A stretch of DNA of 64,000 nucleotides, taken from positions 124,001 to 188,000 of the forward strand of contig CAWFMD010000006.1 of assembly GCA_963816975.1 (NCBI GenBank), written 5' to 3'. The notes beneath the pieces were generated by a model. The model was not told the origin of the DNA and made no database searches. It worked only from the letters and a program-made list of their open reading frames with translations. The translations under genes were made by a program, and so were the position numbers. Each line of letters begins with the position of its first letter. Within the stretch, counting starts at the first letter, position 1. The stretch is from DASRIA01 sp963816975 (lineage in GTDB: Bacteria; Actinomycetota; Thermoleophilia; Solirubrobacterales; JBBDJG01). Shown piece by piece: positions 57,839-64,000 of this stretch.

Positions 57839-60800
57839 CCGCGCAGCACCTCCCAGGAGACCGGCCGTCGCCGGTCGGGTTCGTAGACGCAAAACGTGCC
57901 GGTCCTGATCGTCGCGACGAGTTCCTCGCCGAGGCCGGGATCCATCTCACCGATCCGCTTCAGCGTCGCACGGACCGCCTTGGTTACCGCGACCCGAGCG
58001 CGCTCGGCACTCGTAGCGGCCTTGCGATCGCGGCCGCCGAGCCCGACCGCACCGGCCAGCTGGCTCGCAAGGAAGTCCATCTCCTCGCGCGCGCCGGCCG
58101 CCCGCTCCGGGTCGTTGAACGACTCTGCCTCCTCCAGCTCTTCGCGCAGCTCCTCGAGCCGCCGCCTATATGCGGCCTTCGCCGCCTGGTCAAGGGCCGG
58201 CCCAGCGTCTCCTCCGCTGCTCATTACCAGTTCGGCTGGGTGCGCGTGACGACCCCTGGCGTCAGGGGCGGGCGCACCGGCTGCCAGTTCGAGACAGTGG
58301 ATCTCGACCCCCGGGCTCTCGAGCAGTGTGGCGAGATAGCGAACTCCCTTGCTGTCACGAATGTGGACCGGGTGGCCGTCGAAGTCGAATGTCCAAACGT
58401 CCCCCTCCCACTGCATCCGGGCCGTGGCCGAAGTCGGGGGCGGGACCTCCTGTGACGGTGTGACCGTGACTCGATCTGTCGCCACGTCGCCGATCTCGTC
58501 ACGCATGCGGGTCGCGCGCTCTACGACCTTGTCCATGCCCAGCTCGTCTGCGATTGAGCACGCCTCGTCAAGCAGGCTCAGGGCGCGCGAGGCGTCGCCG
58601 GGCAGGTCACGCACGGCAAGCATCTGTGCTTCATCGATGTCGGTCAGCGCCACGAACGGCCGCCCGCGCGTGCGCACGGATGCGGCGCGGGCCATCTCAA
58701 AGTGCCTCGCTGCGGCGTCCCAGTCCCCCATGGTCGTGGCGAGGATGCCGAGGAAACGCGACACCGGACCGTCGAACACACATTGGGCCGTCACCACATT
58801 GCGGCGCTCGAACGGCTGGAGCAGCTTGTAGACGGCGGCAGCCCGCTGCGCGTCGCCGAGATGCGCACAGGTTTCGGAGAGCAGCGCCATCATGTTCATC
58901 CAGCCGTTGTAACGCGGCAGGTTGCTGAACCCCATCTGGTCCAGCCGCTCGAGCTCCCGGCGGGCCTCGGCCTCTCGCCCGAGCGCACAGTAGATGCGAG
59001 ACAGCGCGGCGCGCCACCCGACGATGCCGGGTGCCGCATCGGCGAACCGCCGTACGAGCTCCTCGACCTCTCCGATCCGCCCCTGGGTCCAGCGCAGCAT
59101 CGTCAGCTGCGCGACTGCCAGCAGCTCGACCATTCGGTCTTCGATCGCTCGCCCGACGCTCGCCGCCTCGGCGTTCCACTCCTCGGCTTCGGCGTAATGT
59201 CCTTCGAGCGCCGCGCGGCGCGCTTGCTGAAGCGGCAGATATGCGCGCGCCCGCGGGTCCGGGCTTTCGGCAGCCGTGCGCTGGAGTGCCAGTAACGCGA
59301 TGTCCGCGCCGACCAGATCGTCGAGCTCGAGCAGATAGTCGATCTGGCGCGTGCGTGTCTGCAGCCCGAGCTCGGCATTTCCGGCCTCCTCCGTCAGCAC
59401 GACAAGCTCTTCCACCCAGTCGAGGTCACGCTCCGTCGTGTCCGGTCCCCACGTCGCCAACTGTCCGTTGATCAGAACGTAGGCAAGTGTCGCTGGGTCG
59501 TCGAGCCGGCGCGCCATCGATACCGCGTCCGTGACCATCGCGTCTCGGCGCTCGGCCGTGCCGAAGCGGTAGTAGAGCGCGGTCGCGATACGCGCGAGGA
59601 GGCGAGCACGCAAAGCGCTGTCGTCCGGGCCGAGACGCTCGAGCGCCTCCTCGAGCAGGGCGATCGCGATGTCATCGGGAACTCCCGGCGACAGGTTGAA
59701 CACGTGAATGCCGAGTGCCGCCTGTGCGAGCAGCTCGGGTTCGTTCACGCCGCGCGCGCCTTCTGCCGCGGACAGCAGCGTCTCGCGCGCCGCCGGATCG
59801 TCGGCGCGCGTGCGGGCGAGACCGAGCGCGAGCAGCAGCCGAGTGTTGCGGCGAGCGTCGAAGGGAAGCTGGTCACTGACGTCGAGCGCCAGCTCGAACA
59901 ACTCCGCCGCGCGCTCGTATGCGCGCACGCGCATCGCCTCGCGGCCCGCGCGGTCTGCATACTCCAGAGCTCGGTCGGCATCGGCTCCCGGTGCAGCCTC
60001 GGCGAAGTGGTGCGCCAGCTCAGCCAGGTGCTCGGGGTCGTCGCCGTGCACTGCCAACAGTGCCTCTCCCACCAATCCGTGCAGACGGAGATGGTCGGCA
60101 GTGGAGAGGTCCGCGTACAGCGCCTCGCGAATCAGCCCGTGAGTAAACCGGAAGCGGCCGATTCCACCGGGCACTTCGTCGACCAGTCCCGCGGCGCGCG
60201 CGCGGTCGAGCAGGGCGATCATCGACTCGCGATCAGAAGCCGCGACTCGTTCGAGTGTGCCGATCCGGAAGACCCGGCCGATCACCGCGGCTGCCTTGAG
60301 CAAGTCGATACCGGTCTGTCCGAGCGGCTCGAAGCGGCGCCAGATCGTCTCGCGCACCGTGTCCGGCAGTGGCAGGCGCCCCCCATCTCCACCGGCCCAG
60401 ACAGCGAGTTGTCCTTCCGCCGAGAGCAGACGGGCCACCTCGCCCGCGAAGAACGGATTCCCCTCGGTCGTCGCATACACCTCGCGCACGAGCTCGGCCG
60501 GCGGAGCCCTGCCGGTCTCTTCCTCGACGATCAGGCCGACGTCCCTCTCGTCCACTCCGCTGAGCGCCACGTGGCGGCCTTTCACCCTCAAGCCCCCGAA
60601 GAGCTTCTCGACCTCGGGACGCGCCTTCACGGCGGCCTCCTGGTAGGCGCCGACCAGCACGACAGGCGCCTGGCTGAGCGACCGCACCATGAAGTCCAGC
60701 AAGGCCAGCGACTCGCGGTCGGCTGCGTGCAGATCGTCGAGGACCACGAGCACGGGACCACTGGCACTCACATTGCGGAGGAACGTGCTCACCGCGTCGA

Positions 60801-61206
60801 AGAGGGCGAACCTGGCCTGCTCCGAGCGAAGCGATCCCAGCGGCTCGATGCCGGTCATGTGTTCGAGCAGCTCCGGGACTATCTCGGCGATCCAGTCCGC
60901 GCCGCCCCCAAGCTCGTGTTCGAGTGATGCGACCTCGCGTGCGTCGATCACCGCACGCAGCGCTTGTGCCCAGGGCCAATATGGAGGCGCTCCCGGGTTC
61001 TCCCAGCAGCGTCCCCAAACCGTCAGCACCCCGTCGGCGTTCGCGCGCTCGCTGAACGTCTCTGCAAGGCGAGTCTTCCCGATTCCCGGTACACCTGTCA
61101 CAAGAAGGAGGTTGCCGCGCCCCGCCCGCGCGTCGGTCAGTCCACTCTCGAGGAGATCGAGCTCGCCTTCCCTGCCGATCAGCGACTGGCGCTGCACGTG
61201 CTGCAT
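57835..61206 (-). CDS. Large AAA-ATPase/TPR regulator
   Basis: 1,123 residues from the ATG at 61206. Residues 10-350 are a STAND-like AAA_16 NTPase: LIGREGELDLLESGLTDARA, LLLVTGVPGIGKTRLAETFS (Walker A 38-45), VLVVLDDLHAADRESLALLD (Walker B). Residues 400-900 are TPR-like helical repeats. The C-terminus (about 960-1120) carries WTFDFDGHPVHIRDSKGVRY, LATLLESPGVEIHCLELAAG and a helical end with GEELVATIRTGTFCVYEP, a module seen on many actinobacterial AAA-TPR proteins in place of a LuxR HTH. The protein probably senses a ligand or partner with its repeats. It is coupled to the catalase/hydrolase fusion. Confidence 0.8.
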   Translation of the reverse strand: MQHVQRQSLIGREGELDLLESGLTDARAGRGNLLLVTGVPGIGKTRLAETFSERANADGVLTVWGRCWENPGAPPYWPWAQALRAVIDAREVASLEHELGGGADWIAEIVPELLEHMTGIEPLGSLRSEQARFALFDAVSTFLRNVSASGPVLVVLDDLHAADRESLALLDFMVRSLSQAPVVLVGAYQEAAVKARPEVEKLFGGLRVKGRHVALSGVDERDVGLIVEEETGRAPPAELVREVYATTEGNPFFAGEVARLLSAEGQLAVWAGGDGGRLPLPDTVRETIWRRFEPLGQTGIDLLKAAAVIGRVFRIGTLERVAASDRESMIALLDRARAAGLVDEVPGGIGRFRFTHGLIREALYADLSTADHLRLHGLVGEALLAVHGDDPEHLAELAHHFAEAAPGADADRALEYADRAGREAMRVRAYERAAELFELALDVSDQLPFDARRNTRLLLALGLARTRADDPAARETLLSAAEGARGVNEPELLAQAALGIHVFNLSPGVPDDIAIALLEEALERLGPDDSALRARLLARIATALYYRFGTAERRDAMVTDAVSMARRLDDPATLAYVLINGQLATWGPDTTERDLDWVEELVVLTEEAGNAELGLQTRTRQIDYLLELDDLVGADIALLALQRTAAESPDPRARAYLPLQQARRAALEGHYAEAEEWNAEAASVGRAIEDRMVELLAVAQLTMLRWTQGRIGEVEELVRRFADAAPGIVGWRAALSRIYCALGREAEARRELERLDQMGFSNLPRYNGWMNMMALLSETCAHLGDAQRAAAVYKLLQPFERRNVVTAQCVFDGPVSRFLGILATTMGDWDAAARHFEMARAASVRTRGRPFVALTDIDEAQMLAVRDLPGDASRALSLLDEACSIADELGMDKVVERATRMRDEIGDVATDRVTVTPSQEVPPPTSATARMQWEGDVWTFDFDGHPVHIRDSKGVRYLATLLESPGVEIHCLELAAGAPAPDARGRHAHPAELVMSSGGDAGPALDQAAKAAYRRRLEELREELEEAESFNDPERAAGAREEMDFLASQLAGAVGLGGRDRKAATSAERARVAVTKAVRATLKRIGEMDPGLGEELVATIRTGTFCVYEPDRRRPVSWEVLRG

Positions 61207-61285
61207 CAAGTGGCACCCCGAATGAGCGGTAGCAGTGAATCTAGCCGTTTCCAAGAGGGGTGTGGCGATGTGGCATGGCCCTCGT

Positions 61286-62476
61286 TCATGCTGCCGACCG
61301 CAACTGCCAGAGCCCGAGGTCGTGGTGCGAATTGATCCACCGTCGGGCGTCACTACGGCCCAGCTCGATGAGTTCCTGTGCGAACTCCTCGTCGAAGAAC
61401 AGATAGCTGAGCATCTCTCCGCGGAGCGGATCGTCGGAAACATCGAGCAGGCGCCCGACCCGCCCAACGCTTTGCCGCCGCCGCCGAAAAGTGCCCGGAC
61501 CTTGGTAGCGGCGCTGGTAGACACGGGTCGCCAGCTCGCCGATCGCGTTCGGTTCGTCTGGGGCGATGAGGATGTACGGGATCTGCTTCAACGCACCGCC
61601 GCTGGTGATTTCGCCGGCCGCAATGCTTTCGTTGATCGTGCAGAGCGTCTGCACGTCGTTCACCAGCGGGTCGACGAGCACGCCTTGCATCAACTGCGCG
61701 ATGCCGTCGAGGATCTGCGGCCGCCCCCGCGGCATCCCGCGCGTCGCACCCAGCCGCGGTGTGTGCAGCGCGACGATCACAAGGCGCTCCGCGCCGAGAT
61801 CGAGCGCGGGCCGGATCGGGGTGTTGAGCCGCGTCCCTCCGTCGAAGTACCACCCTCGAGCACCGACGGGATCGGTGATCTCGACGGCGGGGAACGCGCC
61901 GGGGATTGCAGCCGATGCCTGCACGTGCTCAGCCGACAGTGCCGTGGTCCGCTCGTATGTGATGCCACGCCCGTCGTCGGTGGGCGGCAGCTCGATCTCC
62001 GTGTCGCAGAAGACGACGCTCAGGCTCGTGGTCGAGAGAGTGGCAACCACAGCTGCAGCGGCGATCTGCCCAGACTGGACGTTGTGATGGATCCGCGCGA
62101 ACGGGACCCGCGCGTCGAGCGTACCGCGCAGCGGCCCCGGATCCAACATGCTCCAGCCCCGGGCCCCGGGAATGCCAAGCGCATCAGCGGCGCCACGCAA
62201 GACAAGTCGCAACTGCGCAAACGAGACAAGTGGCGACAGCGCGCTTTCCCATCGCATATCGCGCCAGATGTCGCAACCTTGCGCGAGCGCCTCGTTCACC
62301 GGCTGATCCGCGGTGGCGGCGATGTAGGCGGCGTTGATGGCCCCGACGCTCGTGCCGACGATCACCCGCGGCCGCTCCTCCGCGTCGAGTCGAGGCAACA
62401 GTTCGGATAGTGCGCCGACCTCGTAGGCACCGCGCGCCCCGCCTCCAGCGAGCACGAGGCCGACGCGCTCGGTCAT
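61286..62476 (-). CDS. Patatin-like phospholipase
   Basis: 396 residues. The patatin signatures are all present: VLAGGGARGAYEVGAL (oxyanion loop), VIVGTSVGAINAAYIAATAD with nucleophile Ser43, and GWYFDGGTRLNTPI with Asp212 of the Ser-Asp dyad. The bacterial RssA/NTE-like arrangement ends with a helical tail of about 90 residues (EMLSYLFFDEEFAQELIELG). It hydrolyses membrane phospholipids or acyl chains; no signal peptide, so cytosolic. It lies 79 bases upstream of the AAA-TPR gene in the same direction, possibly one operon with the catalase/hydrolase fusion. Confidence 0.9.
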   Translation of the reverse strand: MTERVGLVLAGGGARGAYEVGALSELLPRLDAEERPRVIVGTSVGAINAAYIAATADQPVNEALAQGCDIWRDMRWESALSPLVSFAQLRLVLRGAADALGIPGARGWSMLDPGPLRGTLDARVPFARIHHNVQSGQIAAAAVVATLSTTSLSVVFCDTEIELPPTDDGRGITYERTTALSAEHVQASAAIPGAFPAVEITDPVGARGWYFDGGTRLNTPIRPALDLGAERLVIVALHTPRLGATRGMPRGRPQILDGIAQLMQGVLVDPLVNDVQTLCTINESIAAGEITSGGALKQIPYILIAPDEPNAIGELATRVYQRRYQGPGTFRRRRQSVGRVGRLLDVSDDPLRGEMLSYLFFDEEFAQELIELGRSDARRWINSHHDLGLWQLRSAA

Positions 62477-62682
62477 CTGCGTTCTCGGAACAACAACACA
62501 GTGTCAAAAATGCTCACCATCACCGAACTAGGAAGAGCTTGTCTCGGTTGATGGTTCATCGTTGTCACGGTTTCACCGCGTGACGTTTCCTTATACACGC
62601 CACAGCGTGTTCGCATCAACAACAGTGAACGTTCGCGACCGTTGATTGACATGGTCGTCGGCATCTGCGAGAAACGCATCGA
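62477..62682. other. AT-richer divergent promoter gap between patatin and phosphoesterase
   Basis: 206 bases, lower in GC than anywhere else nearby. A CACGC-CACA-GCGTG palindrome lies at about 62597-62610 next to TTATAC (62591-62596). No ORF is credible. It likely carries the divergent promoters of the two flanking genes; no -35/-10 pair is convincing. Confidence 0.45.
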
Positions 62683-64000
62683 GTGATCGATGTGATCCTC
62701 GACAAGCGGTTCGTGCTGGCGGAGGCCGAGGTGGTACTGCGACAGCTCGAAGCGCCATCTTCAGAACTCGCGATCGAGGATTCGGACGAACCGTCACGCG
62801 CCGAGGTAGCAGCGGAGCTCGCCGAGGCGATCGCGGCTGAAGGGCCAGTCAAGCAGCTGGCCGCCGAAGACGTAGAAGTCCGGGATCGCGAGACATACCT
62901 CCCGAGCAACCGCATCCTAAGCATGCTGCAAACCGCGATGGAGGAACGACTTCGCGAGCAACACTCCGGTTCGTTGCGGCCGGCAGTCGACGCCTCCGGA
63001 CCGGGCGGTCCCGCGGCGACCGCGCTCTACATCAGCCCGGACGAGCTGCTTCGCAGCATCGAGTTCGCCGTCCACATCGCACGCGCTCTCATGCGGCAGT
63101 TGGGCGACAAGCCCCACGACTTCGTGACGGCGACCCCTCCCCCCACGTTCAGCCTGGCGGTGGACGCGCGGATCGTGCTGGTTGGTGACTGGGGCATGGG
63201 CAACGGGCGCGCCACCACCATCAGAGACCTGATCAAAAAGGAACTGGACGATGCGGGATCACGTGAGGCACACCTGATTCACCTCGGCGACGTCTACTAC
63301 TCGGGTGAGACAAGCGAGGCCCAGAGGCATGTGCTCGACTTGTGGCCGATCAAGGCCGGAGAGGACAAGCGCTTGTCGTGGGCGCTGAACGGCAACCACG
63401 ACATGTATTCAGGCGGCTTTGGGTACTTCGAAACGATCTTGGGCGAGACCCGCTTCGCCGCGCAGCAAGATTCCAGCGGGCGCGGCGTCAGCTACTTCCT
63501 GCTGCGCAACGAGCACTGGCAGATCCTCGGCCTCGACACCGTCTCGGAGCACCACTCAGTCAGAGATCCGTTTCGCCTGTCGGGTTGGTTGAACGACACC
63601 CAGGCGAAGTGGGCGGAGTCCTGCCTGCAGCCGGCCGATGGTCTTCGCACCATCCTGCTCACCCACCACCAGCACGCGAGCTCGCACCATCACGGCGCCC
63701 TAGGCGGGAACCTGCCAAAGCAGCTGAAGCCTCTGATCGATGGGCCCCGTGGCATCGACGCCTGGTTTTGGGGGCACGAGCACATCTGCGAGCGGTTCCC
63801 GAACCAGCAGAAAGCGGTGCGCTATGGCGCCTGCGTCGGACATGGCTCCATCCCGCAGGCCCTCGGTAATGCCTCGAGTAAGCAAGGCGGGTGGGAGTAC
63901 GACCAGGGCTACCCGGGCCAGCGCGGCGCCAAATGGCGATGGTGCGGATTCGCGGTTCTCGACCTCAAGGCGAACGGCGAGATCGCTGTGCGCTATCTCG
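62683..64000 (+). CDS. Calcineurin-like metallophosphoesterase, incomplete at the window edge
   Basis: At least 439 residues from the GTG at 62683; the gene runs past the end of the window. Residues 1-165 are a Glu/Ala-rich, probably helical region without known domain. From about residue 165 the phosphoesterase motifs appear in order: IVLVGDWGMGNGR, IHLGDVYYSG, WALNGNHDMYSGG, LLTHHQHASSHHHG and WFWGHEH. All five metal-binding blocks are intact. The enzyme needs two divalent metals; substrate unknown. It reads divergently from the patatin gene. Confidence 0.85.
   Translation, partial: MIDVILDKRFVLAEAEVVLRQLEAPSSELAIEDSDEPSRAEVAAELAEAIAAEGPVKQLAAEDVEVRDRETYLPSNRILSMLQTAMEERLREQHSGSLRPAVDASGPGGPAATALYISPDELLRSIEFAVHIARALMRQLGDKPHDFVTATPPPTFSLAVDARIVLVGDWGMGNGRATTIRDLIKKELDDAGSREAHLIHLGDVYYSGETSEAQRHVLDLWPIKAGEDKRLSWALNGNHDMYSGGFGYFETILGETRFAAQQDSSGRGVSYFLLRNEHWQILGLDTVSEHHSVRDPFRLSGWLNDTQAKWAESCLQPADGLRTILLTHHQHASSHHHGALGGNLPKQLKPLIDGPRGIDAWFWGHEHICERFPNQQKAVRYGACVGHGSIPQALGNASSKQGGWEYDQGYPGQRGAKWRWCGFAVLDLKANGEIAVRYL

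Noticed and set aside
62625..62640. GAACGTTC as a second LexA box
   Set aside because: The half-sites are adjacent without the required four-base spacer, and the downstream gene is a phosphoesterase with no SOS link.

Overview
The window reads as chromosomal DNA of a high-GC actinobacterium, most likely class Thermoleophilia (Solirubrobacterales-like). Reasons: very GC-rich third codon positions, many GTG/TTG starts, an actinobacterial-type LexA box, many apparently leaderless genes, an initiator tRNA with the actinobacterial acceptor stem, and family content typical of that class. This is inference from gene content; no marker gene was compared. I see no phage, integrase, transposase, rRNA or CRISPR.

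Layout. 0-2.3 kb: tail of a hemolysin III gene, a SRPBCC protein and a large secreted protein. 2.4-7.2 kb: SOS mutagenesis cassette imuB - DUF6504 - dnaE2 behind a LexA box that touches the imuB start. 7.3-9.2 kb: secreted protein, SnoaL-like protein, beta-carbonic anhydrase. 9.3-16.6 kb: the most unusual block, a SipW/TasA-like surface-fibre locus: at least five exported proteins with the N-terminal pattern of SipW substrates, an ER/SipW-type signal peptidase, a 676-bp tandem-duplicated subunit gene, and a membrane GAF-GGDEF diguanylate cyclase whose start overlaps the last structural gene. 17.7 kb: tRNA-fMet. 18-24 kb: accessory stretch with oxidoreductase, GNAT, four SnoaL-like paralogues that share a leaderless promoter, a DUF4394 remnant and an XRE/nucleotidyltransferase pair. 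24-32 kb: TetR/MBL-hydrolase pair, DUF2254 protein, K+/H+ antiporter with its TrkA_C subunit, methyltransferase, and a class III cyclase with a dead hydrolase domain.

32-42 kb: FAD oxidoreductase, fasciclin lipoprotein, AlgX-like protein and GYD protein, then a tightly coupled seven-gene minus-strand operon: YciI/DGPF protein, ECF-type sigma factor, SDR, extradiol dioxygenase-like VOC protein, fumarylacetoacetate-hydrolase-like protein, flavin oxidoreductase and MhpA-like monooxygenase. It looks like a self-regulated aromatic ring-cleavage pathway. 42-49 kb: HhH-GPD glycosylase, MFS pump, RNase D, an AbiEi/DUF559 gene framed by two 44-bp palindromes, MGMT, lipoprotein, MaoC hydratase and a P-loop-less kinase-like protein. 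49-52 kb: DesT-like TetR with a divergent ferredoxin reductase/acyl desaturase pair. 52.3-53.0 kb: non-coding, bounded by inverted repeats. 53-64 kb: AlkZ-like protein, GreA, P450, a catalase-like/hydrolase fusion, an AAA-TPR regulator, patatin and an incomplete metallophosphoesterase.

Five single-base frame disruptions fall inside otherwise well-conserved genes (dnaE2, FAD oxidoreductase, sigma factor twice, MFS pump). Several are better explained by base-calling errors than by gene decay, so these genes are described as whole proteins.
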